Positions 34,010 through 44,697 of a DNA stretch of 47,022 nt are shown here, piece after piece. Under the pieces are notes generated by a model. That model searched no databases. It had not been told where the DNA came from and saw only the letters and a program-made list of their open reading frames with translations. The position numbers were made by a program, and so were the translations under genes. This DNA is from an uncultured Actinomycetes bacterium (GTDB taxonomy: Bacteria; Actinomycetota; Acidimicrobiia; Acidimicrobiales; SZUA-35). The first letter of the stretch is position 1, and every line of letters starts with the position of its first letter. The DNA lies in the NCBI GenBank assembly GCA_902826025.1, contig CADEDH010000015.1, positions 1 through 47,022 on the forward strand, given 5' to 3'.

Positions 34010-35362
34010 CTATGGTCGGGCCCAGGCTGCGCCCAGGAGACGGTGCAGATGGTCGAGATCAGCCAGGCCAGCCGTCTCCCGGCAACTGTGCATGGCCAGC
34101 TGCGGTGCCCCGATGTCGACCGTGGGAACGCCCAGGCGGGCCGCCGTGATCGGGCCGATGGTGGACCCGCAGGGCAGATCGTTGCGATGGATGTAGTACT
34201 GGATCGGCACGCTGGCGTCGGCGGCCACCGCCACCAGCTCGGCCTCGCTGACCGCGTCGGTGGCATAGCGCTGGTTGGCGTTGCGCTTGACCACCACTCC
34301 GCCGTTGAGGCGGATGTGGTGCGACGGCTCGTGCTTGTCGACGTAGTTGGGGTGGGTGGCGTGGGCCCCGTCGGCCGAGATGACGAGCGACCGGGCCAGC
34401 GCGGCCAGGTACTCGGCCCGGTCGAGCCCGGCCGCCACCGCCACCCGCTCCAGCACCGAGGCCAGCCATGAGCCCGACGCCCCCGTGGCCGACTCCGACC
34501 CGATCTCCTCGTGGTCGTACAGCACCACCATCGGCATCCGGCCCCCGTCCGAGCCCGTGGCGGAGCCGTTGCCCTCTCCGCCCGCCGCCAACCCGGCCAG
34601 GGCCCGGACGGCGCAGAACGACGAGACCAGGTTGTCGATCCGGGCCGAGGCGAAAAGGTCCCGGTCCCGCCCCACCACGGCCGGGGGCTGGGTATCGAAC
34701 GCCATCAGGTCCCAGGCCAGAATGGCGTCGGGCTCCACCCCCAGCCCGGCGGCCACATAGGCCCGCACCGACCCCTCGTCGGCGGGGCCGAGCGCCCAGA
34801 GGGGGCGGATGTGCTGTTGGGCGTTCAGGTCGAGGCCCTTGTCCCGGATCTCCCGGTCGAGATGGATGGCCAGCTGAGGGATACGCAGGATCGGCTCGCT
34901 CTCACACCACAACCGGTGGCTGATCGCTCCCGACGCCTCCCGCACCGATACCCGGCCGGCCAGCCCAAGATCGCGGTCGAGCCACGAGTTGAGCAGGACC
35001 CCGCCGTAGACCTCCACCCCCACCAACGACACGTCGGCCGAGGTGATGTCGGGCCGGGTCCGGACACGGAGGTTCGGGGAGTCGGTATGGGCCCCCACCA
35101 GCAGCACCCCGTCGAGGGTGGCCGGCTGCACCCAGGCTGCCAGCGATCCCCCGGTACGCAGGAAGCGGGGCCCGGGGCCGGTGGGGAGGGGGAGCGCAGG
35201 ATCGCATTCGGCGAATCCGGCGGCGCTCAACAGCTCAGCCGCCCGGGTGGCGGCGTGATACGGGGTGGGGGACACCCGCAGGTCCTCCAGCACCCCGGCC
35301 GCCACCGGGGTGAGGCCGGCCGGAGAGGATGACGACGATGAGGGGGAGGCGGTGACTGTCAC
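34010..35362 (-). CDS. M18 family aminopeptidase (aspartyl aminopeptidase-like)
   Basis: A 450-residue M18 zinc aminopeptidase, close to the family norm. It removes N-terminal, often acidic, residues from peptides and is typically a large tetrahedral oligomer in the cytoplasm. Metal and catalytic motifs are LLVGAHTDSPNLRVR (His92, Asp94), VLYDHEEIGSESATGA (catalytic Glu pair with Asp), SADGAHATHPNY and CGSTIGPITAARLG near the C-terminus. The GTG at 35362 is chosen because CAGTAT, a -10-like box, lies 6 bases upstream, implying a leaderless transcript. An open frame continues further upstream but looks non-coding. A serine run sits near the N-terminus. Confidence 0.92.
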   Translation of the reverse strand: MTVTASPSSSSSSPAGLTPVAAGVLEDLRVSPTPYHAATRAAELLSAAGFAECDPALPLPTGPGPRFLRTGGSLAAWVQPATLDGVLLVGAHTDSPNLRVRTRPDITSADVSLVGVEVYGGVLLNSWLDRDLGLAGRVSVREASGAISHRLWCESEPILRIPQLAIHLDREIRDKGLDLNAQQHIRPLWALGPADEGSVRAYVAAGLGVEPDAILAWDLMAFDTQPPAVVGRDRDLFASARIDNLVSSFCAVRALAGLAAGGEGNGSATGSDGGRMPMVVLYDHEEIGSESATGASGSWLASVLERVAVAAGLDRAEYLAALARSLVISADGAHATHPNYVDKHEPSHHIRLNGGVVVKRNANQRYATDAVSEAELVAVAADASVPIQYYIHRNDLPCGSTIGPITAARLGVPTVDIGAPQLAMHSCRETAGLADLDHLHRLLGAAWARP

Positions 35363-35628
35363 CCTGCCATACTGTCGGATGGCATCGACCACGGCACGGT
35401 TCCACCGTTCGCTCACTCGCGCCCAGTCATCTGTTCCAGCGATTGGCTTGGATCCGCTAGCTGCAGTTCCGATAGAGTGTACGAACGCTTTCCCGACGCC
35501 GGGCGGGCGCACGCTGGATGCCAACTCCTGGCCAGCGGTAACGCCAGCTGGTCCCCTCCAGCAGCACAACGAGTTCCTGGGCCAGAGTCGTCCCACCTGT
35601 TCCCCTGACGACAACTTTGGAGTACCCG
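35363..35628. promoter_or_regulatory. divergent region, M18 gene / gltBD, with long gltB leader
   Basis: 266 bases without a gene. The minus-strand box CAGTAT (35369-35374) fits the M18 gene. On the plus strand TTGGAT (35448-35453) and TAGAGT (35473-35478) are a possible -35/-10 pair for gltB, with a 19-base spacer. The resulting leader would be about 140 bases and contains a stem between GGCCAGC and GCTGG-T-CC around 35530-35555. GGAG (35619-35622) is 6 bases before the GTG at 35629. Confidence 0.4.
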
Positions 35629-38600
35629 GTGCCTGATCTTCCGCAGCCGCAGGGCCTTTATGACCCCCGATTCGAGCACGACGCCTGCGGCGTCGCCTTC
35701 GTGGCCGATCTCCGGGGGCGCGTGAGCCACCAGATCGTGGCCGACGCGCTCGACGCCCTGCGCTGTCTCCAACACCGTGGCGCCACGAACGCCGAGCCCA
35801 ACACCGGCGACGGCGCCGGTGTGATGCTCCAGGTCCCCGACCGGTTCTTCCGATCGGTGCTGGGCGACGACCTGCCGGCGGCCGGCGCCTACGCCACCGG
35901 CATCGGCTTCCTGCCTCCCGAGCCCGGCCTGTGCGACAAGGCCAAGCTGGCCATCGAGGCCGTGGTGGCATCCGAGGGCCTGGAGGTGGTGGCCTGGCGC
36001 ACGGTCCCCACCGACCCCTCGAACCTGGGCCAGCAGGCCCGCAGCGTGATGCCGTCGTTCGAGCAGCTGGTGATCACCTCGCCCCAGGGGCTCACCGGGA
36101 TCGACCTCGACCGGCAGGTCTACGTGGCCCGCAAGCGGATCGAGCACGAAGTGCCACCCACCCTCGGCGCCGCCCTGTACTTCCCCAGCCTCTCGAGCCG
36201 CACCTTCGTCTACAAAGGCATGCTCACCACCCCGCAGCTGTCGGGCTTCTACCCCGACCTGGCCGACCCCAGGGTGGAGAGCGGGCTGGCCCTCGTCCAC
36301 AGCCGGTTCTCCACCAACACCTTCCCGTCGTGGCCGCTGGCCCACCCCTACCGATTCGTGGCCCACAACGGCGAGATCAACACCGTGATGGGCAACCGCA
36401 ACTGGATGCGGGCCCGGGAGGGCCTGCTGCGGGCCCCGCACTGGGCCGGCCGGGAAGGCAGCCTGTTCCCCATCTGCACCCCGGGGGCGTCGGACACGGC
36501 CAGCTTCGACGAGGCGCTGGAACTCCTCCATCTGGGCGGCTACCCCCTGCCCCACGCCGTACTGATGATGATCCCGGCCGCCTGGGAGCGCCACAACGAC
36601 ATGCCGGCCCCCAACCGGGCCTTCTACGACTTCTACTCGTCGGCCATGGAGCCGTGGGACGGCCCGGCCTCGGTCACCTTCACCGACGGCACCGTGGTGG
36701 GCGCCGTGCTCGACCGCAACGGCCTGCGCCCCAGCCGCTACTGGGTGACGGCCGACGACCGGGTGATCATGGCCTCCGAGGTGGGTGTGATCGACATCGA
36801 CCCGGCCAAGGTGGTGCGCAAGGGCCGCCTCCAGCCGGGCCAGATGTTCCTGGTCGACACGGCCCGGGGCCGCATCGTCGACGACGCCGAGATCATGGCC
36901 GAGCTGGCGGCCGAGCACCCCTTCGCCGAGTGGATTACCGAGCGGCGCACGCTCGACGACCTGCCGGCGGCCCCCGCCGCTGGGCCGGCCCCGGTGCGAA
37001 CCGAGGCCGAGCTCCAGCCCGAGCAGGCCACCAACGGCTACACACTGGAGGAGCTGGAGCTCCTGGTGGACCCGATGTTCCTCACCGGCAAGGAGAACAT
37101 CGGCTCGATGGGCACCGACACCCCGCCGGCCGTCTTGTCCAACAAGCCCCGCATGCTGTTCGACTACTTCGCCCAGCTCTTCGCCCAGGTGACGAACCCG
37201 CCCCTGGATGCCATCCGGGAGCAGCTGGTCACCAGCCACCGGGTGCTGCTCGGCCCCCAGGCCAACATCCTGGAGCCGGCGCCCGACTGGTGCCGCCAGC
37301 TCGAGCTGGCTTACCCGGTGCTCACCCAGGCCCAGCTGGACCGGGTGCTGGGGGCGAACGAGGACGGGGCCAATCCCCAGCTCCGGACGGCCATCGTGCA
37401 CGGCCTGTTCCCCGTCGCCGCCGGCGAGGCCGGGCTGGCCAGCTCGCTCGACCGGGTGCGCCAGGAAGCGTCGAACGCCATCGCCGCCGGTGCCACCGTG
37501 CTGGTGGTGTCGAACCGGGGGGCCACCGCCGACCTGGCCCCCATCCCGTCGCTGCTGCTCACCGGGGCCGTCCACCATCACCTGGTGCGGGAGCGTTCGC
37601 GCACCAGGGTGGGTCTGATCATCGAGTCGGCCGACGCCCGCGAGGTGCACCACGTCGCCCTGCTGCTGGGGTGCGGGGCCGGAGCCGTGTGCCCGTCGCT
37701 GATCCTGGAGACGATCCGCACCCGGGCCGCCCACCATCCGTATCCGCTGCGGGCCAAGGCCGAGCAGAACTTCGTGAAGGCGGCGTCGGAGGGGGTGATC
37801 AAGGTGATGTCGAAGATGGGCATCTCCACCGTCGCCTCCTACACCGGGGCCCAGATCTTCGAGGCCATCGGCCTCAGCCAGGCTCTGGTCGACGAGTACT
37901 TCACCGGCATCACGTCCAAGCTGGGCGGCATCGGGCTGGCCGAGATCGCGGCCGAGTGCGAGCTGCGCCACCGGCGGGCCTTCCCCGACCGGCCCGAGCT
38001 GCTGGCCCACCGGGGCCTGGAGCTGGGGGGCGAGTACCAGTGGCGGCGGGAAGGCGAATACCACCTGTTCAATCCGCAGACGGTGTTCAAGCTCCAGCAC
38101 GCCACACGCACCAAGCGGTACGAGATCTTCAAGGAGTACACCTCGCTGGTCGACGACCAGGCCGAGCAACTGGCCACCCTGCGGGGCCTGTTCCGCTTCG
38201 ACACAGCCGGCCGGGCCCCGATCCCGATCGAGGAGGTGGAAACCGTCTCCGAGATCGTGAAACGGTTTGCCACCGGGGCCATGAGCTACGGGTCGATCTC
38301 GGCCGAGGCCCACGAGACCCTGGCCATCGCTATGAACCGGCTGGGCGGCAAGTCCAACACCGGCGAGGGCGGCGAAGACCCGGAGCGGTTCGTGCCGATG
38401 CCCAACGGAGACTCCAAGCGGTCGGCCATCAAGCAGGTGGCCTCGGGACGCTTCGGCGTCACCGCCGAGTACCTGACCAACGCCGACGACCTCCAGATCA
38501 AGATGGCCCAGGGGGCCAAGCCCGGTGAGGGCGGCCAGCTCCCGGGGCGCAAGGTCTACCCCTGGATCGCCAAGACCCGGCACTCCACCACCGGCGTGGG

Positions 38601-40182
38601 CCTCATCTCGCCCCCGCCCCACCACGACATCTACTCCATCGAGGATCTGGCCCAACTGATCCACGACCTGAAGAACGCCAACCCGGCGGCCCGGGTCCAC
38701 GTGAAGCTGGTGGCCGAGGTGGGCGTGGGCACGGTGGCGGCCGGGGTGTCCAAGGCCAAAGCCGACGTGGTGCTGATCTCGGGCAACGACGGCGGCACGG
38801 GGGCGTCCCCGCTCACCTCGCTCAAGCACGCCGGTGGCCCATGGGAGCTCGGCCTGGCCGAGACCCAGCAGACCCTGCTGCTCAACGACCTGCGGGACCG
38901 GATCGTGGTCCAGGTCGACGGCCAGCTCAAGACGGGCCGTGACGTGGTGGTGGCGGCCCTCCTGGGAGCCGAGGAGTTCGGTTTCGCCACCGCCCCCCTG
39001 GTGGTGTCGGGTTGCATCATGATGCGGGTCTGCCACCTCGACACCTGCCCGGTGGGCGTGGCCACCCAGAACCCCGAGCTGCGCCGGCGGTTCTCGGGCC
39101 GCCCGGAGTTCGTGGAGACGTTCTTCGAGTTCATCGCCACCGAGGTGCGCGAGCTCTTGGCCCAGCTCGGCTTCCGCTCGATCGCCGAGGCCGTGGGCCA
39201 CGTGGAGTGCCTCGACGTGGCCCGGGCCCTCGACCACTGGAAGGCGGCGGGTCTCGACCTGACCCCGATCCTGTACCAGCCCGAGATCGACGAGGGTGCC
39301 TCCCGCCTGTGCTCCCGGGAGCAGGACCACGGCCTGGAGCGAGCGCTCGACCGCCAGCTCATCGACGCCGCCGGCCCCGCCCTGGAGCGCCGGACCCCGG
39401 TTCGTCTGCGGTTCCCCATCTCCAACACCAACCGGACGGTGGGCACCATGCTCGGCCACGAGGTGACCCGGCGCTACGGGGCCAAGGGCCTGCCCGCCGA
39501 CACGATCCAGATCGACTTCGCCGGATCGGCCGGCCAGTCGTTCGGGGCGTTCCTGCCCCCGGGCATCACCCTGCGCCTGGAGGGCGACGCCAACGACTAC
39601 TTCGGCAAGGGCCTGTCGGGTGGCCACCTGCGGCTGTTCCCGCCCCGAACCTCGCCGTTCGCCGCCGAGGAGAACATCATCGCCGGCAACGTGATCCTCT
39701 ACGGCGCCACGTCGGGCACGGCCCACATCCGGGGCGTGGTCGGGGAGCGGTTCTGCGTGCGCAACTCCGGGGCCGAGGCGGTGGTGGAGGGCGTGGGCGA
39801 CCACGCCTGCGAGTACATGACGGGCGGGGTGGCCGTGATCCTCGGCTCGACCGGCCGGAACTTCGGAGCCGGCATGTCGGGTGGCGTGGCCTACGTCCAC
39901 GATCCCGACGGCTGCTTCCCCGACCGGGTGAACCCCGAGATGGTGGAGCTCGAGCAACTCGACTCTGAGGACGACGTGCGCCTCTACGGGCTCGTGGAGC
40001 GTCATCTGAGCGAGACCGGCTCGGCCGTGGCCGAACGGCTGCTGGCCGACTGGGCCACCAGCCTGGAGCAGTTCGTGAAGGTCATGCCGACCGATTACCG
40101 CCGTGTCCTCGACGCCCAGCAACGGGCGGCGGAGCAGGGCATCGATCCCACCGACGCCATGATGGAGGCCGCACATGGCTGA
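35629..40182 (+). CDS. gltB: glutamate synthase (NADPH) large subunit
   Basis: A 1517-residue GOGAT large subunit. It transfers the glutamine amide nitrogen to 2-oxoglutarate, yielding two glutamates. The GTG at 35629 has GGAG 6 bases upstream. It gives a 19-residue propeptide before the nucleophile Cys20 of the class-II glutaminase domain (EHDACGVAF). The central domain is marked by [20 protein letters not shown]. The FMN domain begins near residue 883 ([20 protein letters not shown], then [15 protein letters not shown]). The 3Fe-4S cluster is Cys1129, Cys1135 and Cys1140 ([15 protein letters not shown]). The C-terminal beta-helix repeats (GxxxxGGxxxV type) complete it. It overlaps gltD by eight bases. 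A TTG at 35617 is a weaker alternative start. Confidence 0.97.
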   Translation: MPDLPQPQGLYDPRFEHDACGVAFVADLRGRVSHQIVADALDALRCLQHRGATNAEPNTGDGAGVMLQVPDRFFRSVLGDDLPAAGAYATGIGFLPPEPGLCDKAKLAIEAVVASEGLEVVAWRTVPTDPSNLGQQARSVMPSFEQLVITSPQGLTGIDLDRQVYVARKRIEHEVPPTLGAALYFPSLSSRTFVYKGMLTTPQLSGFYPDLADPRVESGLALVHSRFSTNTFPSWPLAHPYRFVAHNGEINTVMGNRNWMRAREGLLRAPHWAGREGSLFPICTPGASDTASFDEALELLHLGGYPLPHAVLMMIPAAWERHNDMPAPNRAFYDFYSSAMEPWDGPASVTFTDGTVVGAVLDRNGLRPSRYWVTADDRVIMASEVGVIDIDPAKVVRKGRLQPGQMFLVDTARGRIVDDAEIMAELAAEHPFAEWITERRTLDDLPAAPAAGPAPVRTEAELQPEQATNGYTLEELELLVDPMFLTGKENIGSMGTDTPPAVLSNKPRMLFDYFAQLFAQVTNPPLDAIREQLVTSHRVLLGPQANILEPAPDWCRQLELAYPVLTQAQLDRVLGANEDGANPQLRTAIVHGLFPVAAGEAGLASSLDRVRQEASNAIAAGATVLVVSNRGATADLAPIPSLLLTGAVHHHLVRERSRTRVGLIIESADAREVHHVALLLGCGAGAVCPSLILETIRTRAAHHPYPLRAKAEQNFVKAASEGVIKVMSKMGISTVASYTGAQIFEAIGLSQALVDEYFTGITSKLGGIGLAEIAAECELRHRRAFPDRPELLAHRGLELGGEYQWRREGEYHLFNPQTVFKLQHATRTKRYEIFKEYTSLVDDQAEQLATLRGLFRFDTAGRAPIPIEEVETVSEIVKRFATGAMSYGSISAEAHETLAIAMNRLGGKSNTGEGGEDPERFVPMPNGDSKRSAIKQVASGRFGVTAEYLTNADDLQIKMAQGAKPGEGGQLPGRKVYPWIAKTRHSTTGVGLISPPPHHDIYSIEDLAQLIHDLKNANPAARVHVKLVAEVGVGTVAAGVSKAKADVVLISGNDGGTGASPLTSLKHAGGPWELGLAETQQTLLLNDLRDRIVVQVDGQLKTGRDVVVAALLGAEEFGFATAPLVVSGCIMMRVCHLDTCPVGVATQNPELRRRFSGRPEFVETFFEFIATEVRELLAQLGFRSIAEAVGHVECLDVARALDHWKAAGLDLTPILYQPEIDEGASRLCSREQDHGLERALDRQLIDAAGPALERRTPVRLRFPISNTNRTVGTMLGHEVTRRYGAKGLPADTIQIDFAGSAGQSFGAFLPPGITLRLEGDANDYFGKGLSGGHLRLFPPRTSPFAAEENIIAGNVILYGATSGTAHIRGVVGERFCVRNSGAEAVVEGVGDHACEYMTGGVAVILGSTGRNFGAGMSGGVAYVHDPDGCFPDRVNPEMVELEQLDSEDDVRLYGLVERHLSETGSAVAERLLADWATSLEQFVKVMPTDYRRVLDAQQRAAEQGIDPTDAMMEAAHG

Positions 40183-41653
40183 TCCGCGAGGGTTCCTCGT
40201 CCACGACCGCAAGCTGCCCACCCGGCGGCCGGTGGCGGTGCGATTGAAGGACTGGAAAGAGGTCTACGAGCCCTTCCCCGAGCCCGACCTGCGCGATCAG
40301 GCGTCGCGCTGCATGGATTGCGGTATCCCGTTCTGCAACAACGGCTGCCCCCTGGGCAACCTGATCCCCGACTGGAACGACCTCGTGTACCGGGGCGACT
40401 GGCGGGAGGCCATCGACCGGCTCCACGCCACCAACAACTTCCCCGAGTTCACCGGGCGGCTCTGCCCCGCCCCGTGTGAGGCGGCCTGCGTGGCCGGCAT
40501 CAACATCGAGCCCATCACGATCAAGAACGTCGAGCAGACGATCATCGAGAAGGCGTGGGCCGAAGGCTGGGTGCAGCCGGTGGTGGCATCGAAGAAGACG
40601 GGGAAGAAGGTGGCCGTGATCGGCTCCGGCCCGGCCGGGCTGGCCGCCGCTCAGCAGCTCACCCGGGCCGGCCACGACGTGGTGGTGTACGAGCGGGCCG
40701 ACCGCATCGGCGGCCTGCTGCGCTACGGGATCCCCGAGTTCAAGATGGAGAAGTGGGTGCTCGATCGGCGCCTGGCCCAGATGGAGGCCGAGGGCACGGT
40801 GTTCCGCACCAACGCCTACGTCGGTTCCGCCGCCGACCACCCCGACCATGTGCCGGTGTCGGAGCTGACCGATGGCTACGACGCCGTGGTGCTGGCCGGA
40901 GGGGCCACGGACTGGCGGGACCTCCCGATCCCGGGCCGTGAACTCGGCGGCATCCATCAGGCGATGGAGTACCTGCCCCTGGCCAACAAGGTGCAAGAAG
41001 GCGATCTGGCCGAGCCCCCGCTCACGGCGAAGGACAAGAGGGTGGTGATCATCGGCGGCGGCGACACCGGCGCCGATTGCCTGGGCACGGCCAACCGCCA
41101 GGGGGCGGTGATCGTGCACCAGTTCGAGATCATGCCGCGCCCGTCCGACGACCGGCCCGACTCGACCCCATGGCCCACCTGGCCCCTGATCATGCGCACC
41201 GCGTCGGCCCATGAGGAGGGGGTGGAGCGCCGGTTCTCGGTGGAGACCTCGGCCTTCCTCGGCTCAAACGGCACGGTGACCCACCTGCGGGGCCACGAGG
41301 TGGCCTCGGTGCTGGTGGACGGTCGGCCCGCCTTCCAGAAGGTGGAGGGCTCGGAGTTCGAGTTGGAGGCCGACCTGGTGCTGCTGGCCATGGGATTCGT
41401 CGGGCCGGAGAAGCACTCGGTGCTGGCCGGGTTGGGCGTCGAGATCGATGCCCGGGGCAACGTGGTGCGCAACGGCGGCTGGGCCACCACCGTCGACGGC
41501 GTGTTCGCCTGCGGCGACATGGGCCGGGGTCAGAGCCTGATCGTGTGGGCCATCGCCGAGGGGCGCTCCTGTGCCGCCGCGGTGGACGCCCACCTCATGG
41601 GGACCACCCTGCTCCCGTCGCCGGTCAGGCCCACCGATCGCCCCATGGTGTGA
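40175..41653 (+). CDS. gltD: glutamate synthase (NADPH) small subunit
   Basis: A 492-residue GOGAT small subunit that takes electrons from NADPH via FAD and two 4Fe-4S clusters to the large subunit. The N-terminal cluster cysteines are CMDCGIPFC and GCPLGN (residues 46-58) and CPAPCEAAC (about 101-109). The FAD loop is [17 protein letters not shown] (about 147) and the NADPH loop [17 protein letters not shown] (about 290). The late [19 protein letters not shown] contacts FAD. The start lies within the last codons of gltB (8-base overlap), so the two subunits are translationally linked. Confidence 0.97.
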   Translation: MADPRGFLVHDRKLPTRRPVAVRLKDWKEVYEPFPEPDLRDQASRCMDCGIPFCNNGCPLGNLIPDWNDLVYRGDWREAIDRLHATNNFPEFTGRLCPAPCEAACVAGINIEPITIKNVEQTIIEKAWAEGWVQPVVASKKTGKKVAVIGSGPAGLAAAQQLTRAGHDVVVYERADRIGGLLRYGIPEFKMEKWVLDRRLAQMEAEGTVFRTNAYVGSAADHPDHVPVSELTDGYDAVVLAGGATDWRDLPIPGRELGGIHQAMEYLPLANKVQEGDLAEPPLTAKDKRVVIIGGGDTGADCLGTANRQGAVIVHQFEIMPRPSDDRPDSTPWPTWPLIMRTASAHEEGVERRFSVETSAFLGSNGTVTHLRGHEVASVLVDGRPAFQKVEGSEFELEADLVLLAMGFVGPEKHSVLAGLGVEIDARGNVVRNGGWATTVDGVFACGDMGRGQSLIVWAIAEGRSCAAAVDAHLMGTTLLPSPVRPTDRPMV

Positions 41654-41674
41654 GGCGCTGGGCGGCCGGGCCCG

Positions 41675-42424
41675 TCACCCCTCGGTGATCAGCTCCTCGA
41701 GCAGGAGGCGGTAGAGCGATGAGCAGACACGAAAGGCGCTCTGGCCGGTCTCGGCGATGAGATCGGCCACCGTTCGCCGTCCGTCGAGGCGGGCCAGGAA
41801 CCGCCACTCGTCCGCCGTGACCAGCCGCTCCTCCTGGGCCTCAGGCAGATCGGGGGCCAGCACGAACACGGCGGCGGTGGACGGGATCCGGGCGGCGATC
41901 CGGCGCCAGATCTCCACCCGCTGGCGGGCCGCCGCCAGCAGGGTGCGGGTGTCGTCGGCGAAGCGGTCCCCCAGCGGGTGGACGGCGCCGGCGTCGAACC
42001 GGTAGCCGGCCCGGCTCGGCACCAGCAGCTCGAACAGGGTGTTGAGGCTGACCTCGCGGATCAGGAGCTTCACCGTGCTCTCGGCCTCCGGCCGTTCGCC
42101 CAACAGCCGGTCGATCCCGCCGGGCCCGTCGCCCTCGGCCGGCGGCTGACGCAGGGCGGCGGCAATGGCGTCGGGGGCGCCGAGGTCGCCGTCGAAGAGG
42201 ACCTTGGCCAGGTCGGGGCTGGTGATGGTGACAGCCAGGCAGGTCCGGCCCTGATGGAGCCAGATCTCAGAGCCGCCGTCGATGCGCAGTACGCCGGTTC
42301 GTTCGGCGTCGGCCAGCGAACGGAGCAGGGCGGGCAGTGCCGTCACGTCGAGGGAGCCGCTCACCTCGGGGGTGTCGTCGGCCTCGTTGTCCAGTCCGTC
42401 GTCAAGCCTCTCCACGGTCGTCAC
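41675..42424 (-). CDS. DUF4388 (PATAN) domain protein
   Basis: A 249-residue protein. Residues 22-115 fit a DUF4388/PATAN domain (VSGSLDVTALPALLRSLADA, then TGVLRIDGGSEIWLHQGRT), a module found in bacterial signalling proteins. Residues 115-249 hold a helical region ending with a winged-helix-like stretch (DEWRFLARLDGRRTVADLIA, then FRVCSSLYRLLLEELI). This matches the tail often seen in DUF4388 proteins of conservon-rich genomes. The GTG at 42424 has AGGAG 5 bases upstream. It is divergent from the conservon operon, which suggests a role in the same GTPase/kinase signalling, but this is positional inference. Confidence 0.75.
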   Translation of the reverse strand: MTTVERLDDGLDNEADDTPEVSGSLDVTALPALLRSLADAERTGVLRIDGGSEIWLHQGRTCLAVTITSPDLAKVLFDGDLGAPDAIAAALRQPPAEGDGPGGIDRLLGERPEAESTVKLLIREVSLNTLFELLVPSRAGYRFDAGAVHPLGDRFADDTRTLLAAARQRVEIWRRIAARIPSTAAVFVLAPDLPEAQEERLVTADEWRFLARLDGRRTVADLIAETGQSAFRVCSSLYRLLLEELITEG

Positions 42425-42555
42425 CCGGACTCCTCACCCGTCGCGCCAGCCGGCCGGTCGGCCGGTCACCGATCTATCGGCCCGACCCCGGTTGTTCTCA
42501 AGCCTCCCGGCCCGGCGCCGATCATGGCTGGTGGCAAGCAGAGAACGAGAGGGCC
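42425..42555. promoter_or_regulatory. divergent region, DUF4388 gene / conservon
   Basis: 131 bases between divergent starts. GGCCGGTC is tandemly repeated (42452-42459 and 42460-42467), the only marked local symmetry. The cvnA ATG is preceded by GAGAGGG. No clear -35/-10 pair was found. Confidence 0.3.
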
Positions 42556-44697
42556 ATGTTCGACAATCTCAACCTGCGGAACAAGTTCCTGGCGGCAGTG
42601 GTCGTGCCGGTGGGCTTCCTGGCTGCACTGGCCCTGGGGTCGGTGGCTACCGGCCACTACCTGCTGGGGGCCTTCGCCCTGATGGGTGGGGCGGCAACCG
42701 TCGGGATCGCCTACCGGATAGCCGAGGAGGTCGACGCCAGAGCGTCGGCCCTGGCCGTCCAGGCGACCGAGCTGGCTTCGGTCCGTCTCCCGGCCGTCCT
42801 GGCCGATCTGACCCGTCCCCCCGGCGACGACCGGGCCGACGCCGGCACCGGCACCGGCACCGGCACCGGCACCGATGACAGCGTCGGCGATGGGGCGGCC
42901 CCGGTGGCCGTCACCGGCCGCGACGAGTTGGGCCGGGTGGGCGAGGCGCTGACCCTGGTGGCCACTCGGGCCCGGGAGACTGTGGAGCAGGAGCGGGCCA
43001 CGATCTCCCGCAACCTGGGAGCGATGGTGAAGAACCTGGCCCGCCGAAACCAGAGTCTGCTCGACCGCCAGATCGAGCACATCGACTGGCTTGAGGCCAA
43101 GGAGCAGGACCCCGACCGGCTGGAGCAGCTGTTCAAGCTCGACCACCTCGCCACCCGCATGCGTCGCACCTCCGAGAGCGTGCTCGTGCTGGGCGGGGCG
43201 GAGGCGACCCGGCAGCGGGGCGGTCCGGCCCCCATCGCCGATGTGCTGCGGGTGGCGATGGGTGAGACCGAGGACTACCGCAACATCCGGCTGCGCACCG
43301 TAGACCAGGTGAAGCTGGCCGGGGGACCGGCGTTCGACCTGGCCCACCTGCTGGCCGAGCTGTTGGAGAACGCCACCCAGTTCTCGCCGCCGGAATCGCC
43401 GGTGGAGATCCACGCCGTCAACCTCGGGGCCGACGGCTTCCAGGTCACGGTCATCGACCGGGGCGTGGGCATGGACGAGCGCCAGCTCGACGAGGCCAAC
43501 GCGGTCCTGGCCGACCCGCCCGACATCAGCCTCTCGATCGGCCATTCGGTCGGCTTCATCGTGGTCGGCCGCCTGGCCCGTCGCCTGGGGGCCACCGTGG
43601 AGCTGGCGCCGACCGCCGGGTCCGGGGTCACGGCCCACGTGGTGGTCCCGGCCTCGGTGCTCATCGACGCCCCGGCCGTGGCCGGGGGATCGGCCGCCTC
43701 CGCCCGCCCCGCCGGCGACGTCGGGACGGGCGACGCCCTCGACCGGCTGCTGGCCGTCGACTCCAGCGCCCTGCCCGAGGGCGAAGGCTGGCAGGCCCCC
43801 AAGGTCGATCAGCGCAAGGCCAAGCCATTGCGGGCCCGGGACGGTGCCAGCGCCGCCGTGCCCGACAGCCTCAAGCCGGCCTCCGCCCGGACCCCGGAGC
43901 CCGAGAACGAGACCGAGCCTGAGCTCGGGCCCGAGACCGAGGACGCCCCGACCGGGGAGCAGGTCGCCGAGCCGACGGCCAAGGCGCCCGAGCGCCCCCT
44001 ACCCAGCCGGGCCGACCGGCCGGCGCTGCCGCCGAGCAAGCGACCCCGCTCCGATCGGCCGTCCGCCGAGAACCGGGCGGCGGCCGAGAAAGCCGCCCGC
44101 ACGCTGGCCGAGGCCATCCCCACTGGGGCCGCCTTCGACTCGGGCGTGGAGGGTCTGTTGGCCGAGGACGGCCCGGTCGACGACGAGCCCAGGGCCGAGC
44201 AGCCGACCCCACCGGTCGACCCCGGCGCCCCCTGGGTGCCGCCGTCCATCGCCGGCGAGGCCGGGGGCTCCCTCTCCCGCCGGCAGAAGGGCACCTCGGC
44301 CGCTCCGGTCACCAAAGGACCGGGGGCCCGGGCCAGCAGCCGCAAGCCCGACGAGATCCGCTCGATGATCACCCGCTACCGGGACGGTCTGAAGGGCACC
44401 GGGGCCGGGCCCACCCCGTCGGGCTCCATCGTGCCCGACGCACCGGCCGAGATCGACCCCGACATCATGGATGCCGCCGAAGCTGTCCTGCGCTCCGTCA
44501 ACGAGGGTCCGGCCGAGACCACTGTGGCCCAGCCGGCCGAGGCCCAGCCCGCTGAGACACAGCCGGCCGAGGCGGGGTCCGCCCCCACCACGGGCACCGG
44601 TACCGCCGGCTCGGGGTCGAAGGCAGCGGCCCGCACCCGGCGTCGCAACGGCAACGGCAACGGGACCGGTTCGAAACCGGCCGGGGAGGAGAAGTGA
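42556..44697 (+). CDS. cvnA: conservon CvnA: histidine-kinase-like membrane protein without a large sensor domain
   Basis: A 713-residue protein heading a conservon. Two hydrophobic segments (about 12-33 and 34-52) give a membrane hairpin with almost no extracytoplasmic loop. After a Gly-Thr hexanucleotide-encoded run (97-106) comes a helical region with LFKLDHLATRMRRTSESVLV (His197, equivalent to the phospho-acceptor region), then a GHKL ATPase domain: N-box LLAELLENATQFSPP (Asn272), VIDRGVGM, and HSVGFIVVGRLARRLGATVEL to about 365. The final 340 residues are Pro/Glu/Ala-rich and low in complexity, ending in a basic Arg/Asn/Gly stretch. Most CvnA proteins have a large external sensor, which is lacking here. 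The TGA overlaps the cvnB ATG. Confidence 0.88.
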   Translation: MFDNLNLRNKFLAAVVVPVGFLAALALGSVATGHYLLGAFALMGGAATVGIAYRIAEEVDARASALAVQATELASVRLPAVLADLTRPPGDDRADAGTGTGTGTGTDDSVGDGAAPVAVTGRDELGRVGEALTLVATRARETVEQERATISRNLGAMVKNLARRNQSLLDRQIEHIDWLEAKEQDPDRLEQLFKLDHLATRMRRTSESVLVLGGAEATRQRGGPAPIADVLRVAMGETEDYRNIRLRTVDQVKLAGGPAFDLAHLLAELLENATQFSPPESPVEIHAVNLGADGFQVTVIDRGVGMDERQLDEANAVLADPPDISLSIGHSVGFIVVGRLARRLGATVELAPTAGSGVTAHVVVPASVLIDAPAVAGGSAASARPAGDVGTGDALDRLLAVDSSALPEGEGWQAPKVDQRKAKPLRARDGASAAVPDSLKPASARTPEPENETEPELGPETEDAPTGEQVAEPTAKAPERPLPSRADRPALPPSKRPRSDRPSAENRAAAEKAARTLAEAIPTGAAFDSGVEGLLAEDGPVDDEPRAEQPTPPVDPGAPWVPPSIAGEAGGSLSRRQKGTSAAPVTKGPGARASSRKPDEIRSMITRYRDGLKGTGAGPTPSGSIVPDAPAEIDPDIMDAAEAVLRSVNEGPAETTVAQPAEAQPAETQPAEAGSAPTTGTGTAGSGSKAAARTRRRNGNGNGTGSKPAGEEK
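42844..42873 (+). repeat. five tandem GGCACC hexamers in cvnA
   Basis: Perfect GGCACC x5, coding (Gly-Thr)n in the linker between the membrane hairpin and the kinase core. Copy-number change would lengthen or shorten the linker without shifting frame. Confidence 0.9.

Noticed and set aside
35413..40221. Open frame of about 1600 codons on the minus strand opposite gltB
   Set aside because: It is the antisense mirror of gltB. High GC removes stop codons from this frame, the product is low-complexity Gly/Arg/Val/His sequence without any family motif, and gltB itself is unmistakable.
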